Below are positions 47,402 to 57,579 of a stretch of DNA of 64,000 nucleotides, piece by piece. Every line of letters begins with the position of its first letter. Positions within the stretch are counted from its first letter, which is position 1. The translations under genes and the position numbers were made by a program. Origin of the DNA: Alphaproteobacteria bacterium (GTDB lineage: Bacteria > Pseudomonadota > Alphaproteobacteria > Sphingomonadales > Sphingomonadaceae); contig JAFANP010000034.1 in the NCBI GenBank assembly GCA_019232625.1, positions 60,870 through 124,869 of the forward strand, written 5' to 3'. The notes under the pieces are model-generated. The model made no database searches. It was not told where the DNA came from and was given only the letters and a program-made list of their open reading frames with translations.

Positions 47402-48088
47402 ATGGACGTGGCGAAGGTGGTTGTATTCGGAGTCGGCCAGTGGGCCGAGCTCGCCCACTTCTATTTCACCCACGATTCCGAGCACGAGGTGGTCGGCTTC
47501 GCCGTTGACCGCGACTATCTCGAGGCCGCCGAGCATAAGGGCCTCCCCGTGGTCGCCTTCGAGGAGGTGGAGCGGCATTTCCCTCCCGCCGACTTCGCGA
47601 TGTTCGTGCCGCTGAGCTTCAAGCGGATGAACCACGTCCGCGCCGAGCGCTACGCCGCGGCGAAGGAGAAGGGCTACACCCTCGTCTCCTACGTGAGCTC
47701 GCGCGCGACCACCTTCCCGGGCTTCGCCTGCGGCGACAATTGCTTCATCTTCGAGGACAACACGATCCAGCCCTTCGTGACGATCGGCAGCGACGTGGTG
47801 ATATGGAGCGGCAACCATATCGGCCACCACACGACCATCGGCGACCATGTCATGATCACCTCGCACGTGGTGATATCGGGCTGCTGCACGATCGAGGACT
47901 TCACCTTCTTCGGAGTCAACGCGACGGTGCGGGACGAGACGGTGGTCGCCCACGACACTTTGGTGGGCATGGGCGCGGTGATCGCCAAGGACACCCAGCC
48001 GTTCGAGGTCTACCGCCCGACCGGCACCGAGCCGGCGCGGATCCGCAGCGACCGTCTGCGCAGCCTCTCCCACAAGTCCAAGGGCTGA
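47402..48088 (+). CDS. NeuD-like sugar O/N-acyltransferase (left-handed beta helix)
   Basis: 228 residues. The Rossmann-type front KVVVFGVGQWAELAHFYFTH and hexapeptide-repeat back (FVTIGSDVVIWSGNHIGHHT, TIGDHVMITSHVVISGCCTI, NATVRDETVVAHDTLVGMGA) form a trimeric left-handed beta helix; the catalytic histidine is probably in NHIGHHTTIG. Similar to NeuD/PglD acetyltransferases of surface sugars. Starts 40 bases after the GNAT gene. Confidence 0.85.
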   Translation: MDVAKVVVFGVGQWAELAHFYFTHDSEHEVVGFAVDRDYLEAAEHKGLPVVAFEEVERHFPPADFAMFVPLSFKRMNHVRAERYAAAKEKGYTLVSYVSSRATTFPGFACGDNCFIFEDNTIQPFVTIGSDVVIWSGNHIGHHTTIGDHVMITSHVVISGCCTIEDFTFFGVNATVRDETVVAHDTLVGMGAVIAKDTQPFEVYRPTGTEPARIRSDRLRSLSHKSKG

Positions 48089-48090
48089 CC

Positions 48091-49032
48091 ATGCGCTGGG
48101 AGAAGAAGGGCGTCATCTTCAGCGCCGAAGGCCAATATGAGTGGATGGCGCACCATGCGTGCGTGCCCGTCGCCGACCGCATCGGCGAGAACCGGCTACG
48201 CATCTATTTCAGCCCGCGCGACACCCGCGGCCGCTCCCACGCCACCTTCATCGAGGTGGAGGCGGACGATCCCGCCAACGTCCTCTACGTCCACGACCGG
48301 CCGATCCTCTCGCCCGGCAAGCTCGGCACCTTCGACGACAGCGGCGTCATGCCGTCGAGCCTGGTGGAGCGGGACGGGCGCAAATACCTCTTCTACATCG
48401 GCTGGAACCAGGGCGTGACGGTGGGCTACCGCAATTCGGTGGGCCTCGCCGTCAGCGACGACGGCGGGGTCACGTTCGAGCGGATGTTCGAGGGGCCGGT
48501 GGTCGACCGGACTCGGATCGAGCCCTATTTCTGCGCGTCGCCCTTCGCCATGTTCGACGAGGACGACGGCAAGTGGAAGCTCTGGTACGCCTCCGCCACC
48601 GGCTTCCTGACGGTCGAGGGGCGGCCGGAGCCGGTCTACCAGGTCAAATATGCCGAATCCGACGACGGCATCGACTGGGTCCGCGAGAACCGCGTCTGCC
48701 TCCCCTACACGTTCGAGGGCGAGGCCAATGCGCGGCCGGTGGTGGTGAAGGAGAAGGGCCGCTATCGAATGTGGTATTGCTTCCGCGGCAGCTTCGGCTA
48801 TCGCACCGACAAGGCCCAATCCTATCGCCTCGGCTATGCCGAATCCGCCGACGGGGTGAATTGGACGCGGATGGACGACCGCGTGGGCATAGACCGCTCC
48901 GACACGGGCTGGGATTCCGAGATGATGGAGTATCCGTTCGTCTACGAGCATCGGGGCGTGAAGCACATGCTCTACAACGGCAACGGGTTCGGCGAGACGG
49001 GCATCGGCTATGCCGTGCTGACGGAGGATTGA
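48091..49032 (+). CDS. Five-bladed beta-propeller glycosidase-like protein
   Basis: 313 residues. Repeated strands end in short aromatic motifs: RIYFSPRDTRGRSHATFIEV, GRKYLFYIGWNQGVTVGYRN, GKWKLWYASATGFLTVEGRP, GRYRMWYCFRGSFGYRTDKA, VKHMLYNGNGFGETGIGYAV. The pattern fits GH43/32/68-like propellers found in polysaccharide loci. Whether it cuts, transfers or only binds sugar is unknown. No signal peptide, so cytoplasmic. Starts 2 bases after the acyltransferase. Confidence 0.78.
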   Translation: MRWEKKGVIFSAEGQYEWMAHHACVPVADRIGENRLRIYFSPRDTRGRSHATFIEVEADDPANVLYVHDRPILSPGKLGTFDDSGVMPSSLVERDGRKYLFYIGWNQGVTVGYRNSVGLAVSDDGGVTFERMFEGPVVDRTRIEPYFCASPFAMFDEDDGKWKLWYASATGFLTVEGRPEPVYQVKYAESDDGIDWVRENRVCLPYTFEGEANARPVVVKEKGRYRMWYCFRGSFGYRTDKAQSYRLGYAESADGVNWTRMDDRVGIDRSDTGWDSEMMEYPFVYEHRGVKHMLYNGNGFGETGIGYAVLTED

Positions 49033-49039
49033 GACGAAG

Positions 49040-49840
49040 ATGGGCCAGAGCTTCCGCTCCCCCGCCAAGGTGGCGCGCCGGCTGAAGATGCTGCCGGAGG
49101 TCCGCCGCCACGTGCGCAACTGGCCCTCGTTCCTGTGGAACTACGCGCTCGGCTTCGTGCCGGACAAGCCGTACCGCTTCCGCAACGGCGCCAAGCTGAA
49201 GATCGGCCGCGGCGTCGACCACGTGCCGGTGATCGAGATATTCTTCCGCAAGGATTATGGCGATATGCCGTCCGACGCGGTGATCGTCGACCTCGGCGCC
49301 AGCGTCGGCGTCTTCTCCGTCTACGCGGCGGCGACGGCGCGCAACGTCCGGCTCTACGCCTATGAGCCGATGCCGGCCTCCTTCGCGCTCGTGCAGGAGA
49401 ATGTGCGGCTGAACGGCAAGACCGGCGCCATCACCGCCGTCAACAACGCCGTGGGCGGCGAGGCGGGCGAGCGCGAGCTGTTCGTCGGCGGCACCGACTT
49501 CTTCTTCCCGACCCTGATCGGCCCCGACGGCAACCGCCAGGCCGACCGCATCACCGTCCATTGCACGACGCTGGAGGAGATATTGCGCGCCAACCGGCTG
49601 GAGCGCATCGACCTCCTCAAGATGGACATCGAGGGCGCCGAGTACGAGTTCCTCTACAAGGCGCCCGCCGAGTGCTTCGAGAAGGTGCGCGAGATCCGCA
49701 TGGAATATCACGACCTCGACGAGGGCGAGCGAAACCTCGCCAGCCTCAAGGCCTTCCTGACCCGCCACGGCTTCGCGGTGACCAAGGAGTGGGCGAACAC
49801 GCCCACCAACGGCAACCTGTGGGTGAGGCGCGCGGCGTGA
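49040..49840 (+). CDS. FkbM family methyltransferase
   Basis: 266 residues. SAM-binding VIVDLGASVGVFSVYAAATA and YAYEPMPASFALVQENVRLN; LLKMDIEGAEYEFL is the FkbM hallmark. Expected to O-methylate a sugar or lipid-linked sugar. Overlaps the next gene (GTGA). Confidence 0.92.
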   Translation: MGQSFRSPAKVARRLKMLPEVRRHVRNWPSFLWNYALGFVPDKPYRFRNGAKLKIGRGVDHVPVIEIFFRKDYGDMPSDAVIVDLGASVGVFSVYAAATARNVRLYAYEPMPASFALVQENVRLNGKTGAITAVNNAVGGEAGERELFVGGTDFFFPTLIGPDGNRQADRITVHCTTLEEILRANRLERIDLLKMDIEGAEYEFLYKAPAECFEKVREIRMEYHDLDEGERNLASLKAFLTRHGFAVTKEWANTPTNGNLWVRRAA

Positions 49841-50709
49841 CCCTCGATGCCGCCCTCTACCGCGAGCAGGGCTATGTGCTCTGCCGCCGCTTCTTCGATC
49901 CCGACGAGGTCGCCGCCATCCATGCGGAGGCGAAGGCGGTGTTCGCGGCCCAGATGCGGCGCCACGGCCTCATCGGCCAAGGCGAGGTGGACGAGGCGGC
50001 CTTCACCGAGGCCATGTTCCGCCTGTTCGAGATCGACCTTCCCGCGTTCAGCAATTGCGGCAAGCAGGCGCAGCATCTGATCTCGCTCCACCGGCTGTCG
50101 CTCGACGAGCGGATCGTCGAGGGGCTGCGGACGCTCGGCCTCGGCTTCCCCAACATCAGCACCCGTCCCGTCCTCTATTTCAACCACCCGCGGCTTGCGA
50201 AGAAGGAGGTCTACTGGAGGCTCGCCCTCCACCAGGACTGGCGCAGCATGCAGGGGTCGCTCGATTCCACCGTCGTCTGGCTGCCCCTGGTCGACATCGA
50301 TCGCCGCCTCGGCGCGCTCGAGGTGCTGCCCGGGAGCCACAAGAGGGGCCTGGTGGAGGCGGACATGGAGGACGGCTACGGCCATATCTCCGAGGCGGCC
50401 CGCGCCGGCATCGACGAGGGCCAGCTGATCTCGGTCGAGGTGGAGCGGGGCGACGCCCTGTTCTTCTCCACCTTCCTGCTCCACCAGTCGGGCACCAACG
50501 TCTCGGACGCGATCCGCTGGTCGTGCCACTTCCGCTACAACGACCTGGCCGAGGCGAGCTTCGTTGAGCGCGGCTTCCCGCATCCCTATGTCTACCACCC
50601 GGTCGAGGAGGCGCTGACCCCCGGCTTCCCGCCGCCGGACATGGTCCGGGACTATTTCGAATCCGCCGGCGAGGACCGGCCGCCCATCAAGAGCGTGGCG
50701 GCCGGATAA
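49837..50709 (+). CDS. Phytanoyl-CoA dioxygenase (PhyH)-family protein
   Basis: 290 residues from GTG 49837. Fe(II) ligands read as HQDWRSMQGSLDS (H-x-D) and a distal HQSGTN histidine with a following basic residue for 2-oxoglutarate. VVWLPLVDIDRRLGALEVLP, GSHKRG and GDALFFSTFLLHQSG fit the family. Likely hydroxylates a sugar or amino acid substituent of the surface polymer; the substrate is unknown. Confidence 0.88.
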   Translation: MTLDAALYREQGYVLCRRFFDPDEVAAIHAEAKAVFAAQMRRHGLIGQGEVDEAAFTEAMFRLFEIDLPAFSNCGKQAQHLISLHRLSLDERIVEGLRTLGLGFPNISTRPVLYFNHPRLAKKEVYWRLALHQDWRSMQGSLDSTVVWLPLVDIDRRLGALEVLPGSHKRGLVEADMEDGYGHISEAARAGIDEGQLISVEVERGDALFFSTFLLHQSGTNVSDAIRWSCHFRYNDLAEASFVERGFPHPYVYHPVEEALTPGFPPPDMVRDYFESAGEDRPPIKSVAAG

Positions 50710-50712
50710 GGC

Positions 50713-51654
50713 GTGGCCGAGGACCGTCCCCTGGTCAGCGTCGTCACCACGACGTGGAACGCGGCCGACTATCTGCGCGAAACCTTGCAGAGCGTCTTCG
50801 ACCAGACCTACTCCCCGATCGAGGTGGTGGTGGTCGACGACGGCTCGACCGACCACACCCGCGAGGTCGTGGAATCCTTCGGCGGGAGGGTGCGCTACAT
50901 CCGCCAGGACAAGGACGACAAGGGCGGGTCCACCGCCATCCCCAAGGCCTATGCGGCCGCGCGCGGCAAGTATCTCGCCACGCTCGACCATGACGATCTG
51001 TGGACTCCGGAGAAGATCGAGCGGCAGGTGGCGGCGATGGAGGCCGATCCCGCCCTCGGCGCGGTCTTCACCCGCTTCAGGATCGTCGACGGGCAGGGCG
51101 CCGACCAGGGCGCCTCGCCGCTCGTCGGGCCTTCGGGCGACGTGTTCCACGCGCTCCTCGCCGGCAACCTCTATTGCTATTCCTCCGCCCTCTTCCGCCG
51201 CGACGTCTTCGAGACGATCGGCCCGCAACGGCCGTTCGACGACGGCGTGGGCCTCGGCGACTGGGACCTCTGGCTGAGGATCGCGCGCCATTTTCCGGTG
51301 CGGTTGCTCGACGAGGAGCTGACCCGCTACCGGGTCCACCGCCGAGGCTATTCGGCCGACCTCGCCCGCATGGGGCAGGCGACGCTGAACGTGCTCGCCC
51401 GCCGCCGGGGCGACGTCCATCCCGGCTGCCCGGAATGCGAAAAGGCCCTGGCGACGGCGCGCGGCAGGGCGTCGGTGGCGTTCCTCGGCGCCTTCCACGC
51501 CAAGGCGCGCGGCGGCGACCTCAAGGGGGGGCTGCCGGCGCTGAGAACCGCCGTGGGTACGTCGGCCTCCACGGTGTCGCGGCCCGAGAGCCTCGCCGCA
51601 CTGGCCAAGAGCTTCGTCGTCGGCGCGCTCAGGCCCCGGCCGGGCGGCGGCTGA
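50713..51654 (+). CDS. Glycosyltransferase family 2
   Basis: 313 residues from GTG 50713. VSVVTTTWNAADYLRETLQS, VVVVDDGSTDHTREVVESFG, ATLDHDDLWTPEKIERQVAA (metal motif DHDD) and DDGVGLGDWDLWLRIARHFP (catalytic base) are canonical. C-terminal ~60 residues are less conserved. Shares one base with the flippase gene's ATG. Confidence 0.9.
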   Translation: MAEDRPLVSVVTTTWNAADYLRETLQSVFDQTYSPIEVVVVDDGSTDHTREVVESFGGRVRYIRQDKDDKGGSTAIPKAYAAARGKYLATLDHDDLWTPEKIERQVAAMEADPALGAVFTRFRIVDGQGADQGASPLVGPSGDVFHALLAGNLYCYSSALFRRDVFETIGPQRPFDDGVGLGDWDLWLRIARHFPVRLLDEELTRYRVHRRGYSADLARMGQATLNVLARRRGDVHPGCPECEKALATARGRASVAFLGAFHAKARGGDLKGGLPALRTAVGTSASTVSRPESLAALAKSFVVGALRPRPGGG

Positions 51655-53156
51655 TGCGCGCGATCTTCCGGGCGACCGCCATCCTCGGCAGCGCTTCGGT
51701 CGTCTCGATCCTCGTCGGGCTGGTGTCGGCCAAGGTCGGGGCGGTGCTGCTCGGCCCGGCCGGCTTCGGGCGGTTCGCGGTACTCCAGACGCTCGTCACG
51801 TTCGGCACGCTGATCGCCAATCTCGGAGTCTCGGTCGGCCTGGTGCGGCTCGTCTCCGAAGCCCTCGGCCACGACAGGCCGGACGAGGCCTTCCGCCTCC
51901 ACCGCGCCGCCTGGACGATCTGCGGAATCACCGGCGCGATCGCCGCCGTCCTCCTCGTCCTGCTGCGCCGCCCGCTCAGCGGCTCGCTGTTCGGCGACGC
52001 CGCGGGGGCGGCCGCCCTCGTCATCATCGCCCCCGCCATTCCGCTCTCGCTGGCCAATGCGATCCAGAGCGGCATGCTGAACGCCCACCAGCGGGTCGGC
52101 GACCTGGCGCGCGTCCAGATCGGCACGGCGCTGGTAGCGCTGGTGCCGACGGTGGCGCTCATCGCCCTGCTGCGCGAGCGCGGCATCGCGCCTGCCGTCC
52201 TTGCCGCGAGCCTCGCCGGCTGGGCGGTGTGCTTCTATTTCTACCGGCGCCTGCCGGCGGTCCGGCCGGAGGCGGCCCAAGCCGAGGCCGGCGACGCGCA
52301 AGCCCGCCCGGCCAAGGCGCTGCTGCGGTTCGGAATCCCCTACATGGCCAGCATGGTGTTCGGCGCCGGCGTGCTGATGATCATGCCGCTGGTCATCCTC
52401 AAGGCGCTGGGGCCGGCGGAAGTCGGCCTCTACCGAGCGGCGACCAGCATCTCCGTCAACTATCTGAGCGTGCTGCTCGCGGCCATGTCGCAGGACTATT
52501 TCCCCCGAGTGTCGCGCGCCGCGCGCGAGCCGGAGGCGCTCGTCGGGCTGATCAACGACCAGGTGCGGCTGATCCTGCTGGTAGGCGGCCCGGTGATCCT
52601 CGCCATGATCGGCCTCGTCCCGGTGCTGATCCCGATCCTCTTCTCCGGCCGCTTCACCGGCGCGGTCGACCTGCTCGAATGGCAGCTGCTCGGCGACCTC
52701 TTCAAGTTCCCGCTGTGGGCGATGTCCTATGTGATCATGGCCCGCCTCCATCCGCGCGCCTTCTTCCTCACCGAGCTGCTCGGCGGCTCGATGCTGCTGG
52801 TGCTCAGCTGGTTCGCGATGCAGCGATGGGGGCTCACCGGCCTCGGTGTCGCGTTCCTGGTCAACGCCTTCCTGATGTTCCTCGTCGAATGGGCGATCCT
52901 GCGCGTCCGCATCGGCCTCAGGTGGACTCGCGACAACGCGCTGCTTCTGGCGGCGCTGGTCGCCGCGATGGCGCTGGTCATCGCCCTGCCGCCCCTCGGC
53001 GCCGCCTTCTGGCGCATGCCCGTCGCCCTGGCGCTTGCCGCCGTCGCCGGAGGCTTCACGACGAGGGTGCTGTGGCGGGAGTTCGGCGGCTGGGAGGGGC
53101 TGCGCGCCTGGCGCAAGCCGCGCGGCGCGGCTTTGAACCCCACCGGCGAGTGCTAG
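51654..53156 (+). CDS. Polysaccharide flippase (Wzx-like, MOP superfamily)
   Basis: 500 residues with about 12-14 hydrophobic helices. The N-terminus ATAILGSASVVSILVGLVSA then KVGAVLLGPAGFGRFAVLQT and the mid-protein LRFGIPYMASMVFGAGVLMI match O-antigen or capsule repeat-unit flippases. The only obvious membrane transporter in the cluster, so it likely translocates the lipid-linked repeat to the periplasm. No Wzy-like protein is apparent beside it. Confidence 0.9.
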   Translation: MRAIFRATAILGSASVVSILVGLVSAKVGAVLLGPAGFGRFAVLQTLVTFGTLIANLGVSVGLVRLVSEALGHDRPDEAFRLHRAAWTICGITGAIAAVLLVLLRRPLSGSLFGDAAGAAALVIIAPAIPLSLANAIQSGMLNAHQRVGDLARVQIGTALVALVPTVALIALLRERGIAPAVLAASLAGWAVCFYFYRRLPAVRPEAAQAEAGDAQARPAKALLRFGIPYMASMVFGAGVLMIMPLVILKALGPAEVGLYRAATSISVNYLSVLLAAMSQDYFPRVSRAAREPEALVGLINDQVRLILLVGGPVILAMIGLVPVLIPILFSGRFTGAVDLLEWQLLGDLFKFPLWAMSYVIMARLHPRAFFLTELLGGSMLLVLSWFAMQRWGLTGLGVAFLVNAFLMFLVEWAILRVRIGLRWTRDNALLLAALVAAMALVIALPPLGAAFWRMPVALALAAVAGGFTTRVLWREFGGWEGLRAWRKPRGAALNPTGEC

Positions 53157-53164
53157 GGAAGCGC

Positions 53165-53989
53165 ATGGCGAATCAACCCGAGGCCGGCTTTCCAGACTTC
53201 GCTCGGTCCGCCGAGACAAGCGAGGCGGCCGACCGTCCCGCCTTCTCGATCTGCACGCTGGTGACGCGGCCGTCGGAATATGCCGAGATGGCCGCCTCTT
53301 TCGTGGAGCGCGGCTTCTCGCCGACGGATTGCGAATATCTCTATCTCGACAATAGCGGCGCCAACCGGTTCGAGGCCTTCGGGGGCTACAATCTGTTCCT
53401 CTCCGTCGCGCGCGGCCGGCATGTCATCCTCTGCCACCAGGACATCCTCCTGCAGGACGACGACCGCGCCGCGCTCGAGCGGCGGCTGGAGGAGCTTACC
53501 GCCTTGGCGCCGGACTGGGCGCTGTGCGGCAATGCGGGCGGAGTGGCGCTCGGCCGCCGCGCGATCCGCATCTCCGACCCCCACGGCCACAGCCAGGCGC
53601 AGGGCCCCTTCCCGGCACGGGCCACGGCGCTGGACGAGAATTTCATCGTCGTGCGAAGGGACGCCAACCTCGCCTTGTCGCACGACCTGGCGGGCTTCCA
53701 TTTCTACGGCGCCGACCTGTGCATCGTCGCCGACTTCCTGGGGCGCAGCGCCTGGGTGATCGACTTCCACCTGCTCCACAAGAGCCCGGGGCTGGTGGAT
53801 CCCGGTTTCTACCGCATGCGCCGCGAAGTCGCGCGCAAGTACCGCCGCGCGCTGCGGCCGAGGTGGATCGTGACCACGGTCACCGATTTCTTCCTGTCCG
53901 GGTCGCGCCTCGCGAGCCGCCTGCTCACCTCGCCCGCGGCGCGCATTCCGCGCCGCGCCGCGCAGATCGTCCGGCGCCTCAAGGGCTGA
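53165..53989 (+). CDS. GT2-like sugar transferase domain protein
   Basis: 274 residues. FSICTLVTRPSEYAEMAASF, YLDNSGANRFEAFGGYNLFL, ARGRHVILCHQDILLQDDDR (DxD-like) and GFHFYGADLCIVADFLGRSA resemble GT-A transferases of the LicD/GT2-adjacent kind that handle short glycans. ATG 53165; the frame is open upstream. Last gene before the rfbCD pair; sugar unknown. Confidence 0.75.
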   Translation: MANQPEAGFPDFARSAETSEAADRPAFSICTLVTRPSEYAEMAASFVERGFSPTDCEYLYLDNSGANRFEAFGGYNLFLSVARGRHVILCHQDILLQDDDRAALERRLEELTALAPDWALCGNAGGVALGRRAIRISDPHGHSQAQGPFPARATALDENFIVVRRDANLALSHDLAGFHFYGADLCIVADFLGRSAWVIDFHLLHKSPGLVDPGFYRMRREVARKYRRALRPRWIVTTVTDFFLSGSRLASRLLTSPAARIPRRAAQIVRRLKG

Positions 53990-54071
53990 TCGGCGGGAAG
54001 CCCCTTGATCCCCCTCTTCGTCTTGCCCAAGAGAGGCGCGCCAGCCCTGGCCTGAACGAAAGACCGGCTCC

Positions 54072-54641
54072 TTGGACATCCGCCGCCTCGCCATCCCCGA
54101 CCTGATCGAGATCGTCCCGGCGCGCCACGGCGACCATCGCGGCTTCTTCTCGGAGGTCTGGAACGGCCCGGCCCTGGCGGCGCACGGCATCGAGACCCGT
54201 TTCGTGCAGGACAATCACAGCTTCTCGGTGGAGGCGGGCGTCCTGCGCGGCCTTCACTATCAGGAGCCGCCGGCGGCGCAGGCCAAGCTGGTGCGGGTGA
54301 CCCGCGGCGCGATCTACGACGTCTGCGTCGACATCCGCCACGGCTCGCCGACCTTCGGCCGGTGGGTGGGGCTGAAGCTCTCCGCCGAGGCGTGGAACCA
54401 GCTTCTGGTGCCCGAAGGCTTCGCCCACGGCTTCCTGACCCTCGAGCCCAATTGCGAGGTGCTCTACAAGGTGTCCGCGCCTTATTCGCGCGAGCACGAC
54501 CGCGGCATTCGCTGGGACGACCCGGCGCTCGCCATAGACTGGCCCCTGGAGGGGCGGACGCCGATCCTCTCCGGCAAGGACGGGGGCGCCCCGACGCTCG
54601 CCGAGGCCGCCCCCGCCTTCGCCTGGCAAGGGGACGCGTGA
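54072..54641 (+). CDS. rfbC: dTDP-4-dehydrorhamnose 3,5-epimerase
   Basis: 189 residues from TTG 54072. HGDHRGFFSEVWNGPALAAH, FVQDNHSFSVEAGVLRGLHY (catalytic His), KLVRVTRGAIYDVCVDIRHG and LLVPEGFAHGFLTLEPNCEV are diagnostic. Epimerizes the RfbB product. Overlaps rfbD by 4 bases. Confidence 0.96.
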   Translation: MDIRRLAIPDLIEIVPARHGDHRGFFSEVWNGPALAAHGIETRFVQDNHSFSVEAGVLRGLHYQEPPAAQAKLVRVTRGAIYDVCVDIRHGSPTFGRWVGLKLSAEAWNQLLVPEGFAHGFLTLEPNCEVLYKVSAPYSREHDRGIRWDDPALAIDWPLEGRTPILSGKDGGAPTLAEAAPAFAWQGDA

Positions 54642-55537
54642 GCCCTATCCTGGTGATCGGGCGGAGCGGCCAGCTGGCGCGCAGCCTGGCCGAGCGCGGC
54701 GCGGCGCGCGGGCTTGAGCTCCGCTTCGCCGCCCGTCCGGACCTCGATCTCGCCAGGCCGGAGACGCTGAGGCGGGCCGTGGCGGAAAGCGGGGCCGCGA
54801 TCGTCGTCAACGCCGCCGCCCACACCGCCGTCGACCAGGCGGAGGACGAGCCCGAGGCGGCCCATGCGCTCAACGCCGTCGCGCCGGGAGTCCTCGCCGA
54901 AGCGGCGCGGGAGCAGGGCGCGCGCCTGATCCACGTCTCGACCGACTATGTCTTCGACGGCTCGGGCGAGCGGCCGTGGAGGGAGGAGGATCCCACCGGT
55001 CCCTCCAGCGTCTACGGCCGCACCAAGCTGGCCGGGGAGGCGGCGGTGCGGGCGGCGCTTCCCGACCATGTCATCCTCCGCACCGCCTGGGTCTACAGCC
55101 CCTTCGGACGCAATTTCGTGCGGACGATGCTCTCGCTCGCCGGGACCCGCGACGCGCTGACGGTGGTCGGCGACCAGGTCGGCAATCCCACCTCCGCGCT
55201 CGACATAGCGGACGGCATTCTCGCGGCCGTCGCCGCCTGGGAAACCGAGCCCGCCCGGGGGACGGGCGAGACCTATCACCTCGCCGGCACCGGCTCGGCC
55301 AGCTGGGCGGACTTCGCGCGGGAGATATTCGCCCTCAGCCGGGCGCGGGGCGGCCCGTTCGCGGAGGTGCGGGACATCGCCAGCGCGGACTGGCCGGCAA
55401 AGGCGCCGCGACCGCTCAACAGCCGGCTCGCCTCCGACAAGTTCGCCGCCGCCTTCGGCTACCGGGCGCCGGACTGGCGCGCCTCGCTCGCCCCGGTCGT
55501 CGAGCGCCTCCTTGGCGAAATCGCGCCGAAGGACTAA
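54638..55537 (+). CDS. rfbD: dTDP-4-dehydrorhamnose reductase
   Basis: 299 residues from GTG 54638. ILVIGRSGQLARSLAERGAA (NADPH loop), VVNAAAHTAVDQAEDEPEAA, HVSTDYVFDG and the active-site Tyr/Lys in SSVYGRTKLAGEAAV. Completes dTDP-L-rhamnose. Followed 34 bases later by the second asparagine synthase. Confidence 0.96.
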   Translation: MSPILVIGRSGQLARSLAERGAARGLELRFAARPDLDLARPETLRRAVAESGAAIVVNAAAHTAVDQAEDEPEAAHALNAVAPGVLAEAAREQGARLIHVSTDYVFDGSGERPWREEDPTGPSSVYGRTKLAGEAAVRAALPDHVILRTAWVYSPFGRNFVRTMLSLAGTRDALTVVGDQVGNPTSALDIADGILAAVAAWETEPARGTGETYHLAGTGSASWADFAREIFALSRARGGPFAEVRDIASADWPAKAPRPLNSRLASDKFAAAFGYRAPDWRASLAPVVERLLGEIAPKD

Positions 55538-55571
55538 GTGAGCGGCCTCACCGGATTGAAGAGACGGGCGC

Positions 55572-57545
<1,974 letters not shown>

Positions 57546-57549
57546 CGTT

Positions 57550-57577
57550 CCTCCCCACCCTGCGCGCAGGGAGGGGG
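57550..57577. terminator. GC hairpin between convergent genes
   Basis: CCTCCCCACCCTGCGCGCAG-GGAGGGGG: a stem CTCCC(C)ACCCTGC/GCAGGGAGGGG with a short loop, exactly filling the gap between asnB copy 2 and the convergent gene. Likely a bidirectional terminator, or a copy of the palindromic repeat family. No strong U-run. Confidence 0.6.
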
Positions 57578-57579
57578 AC

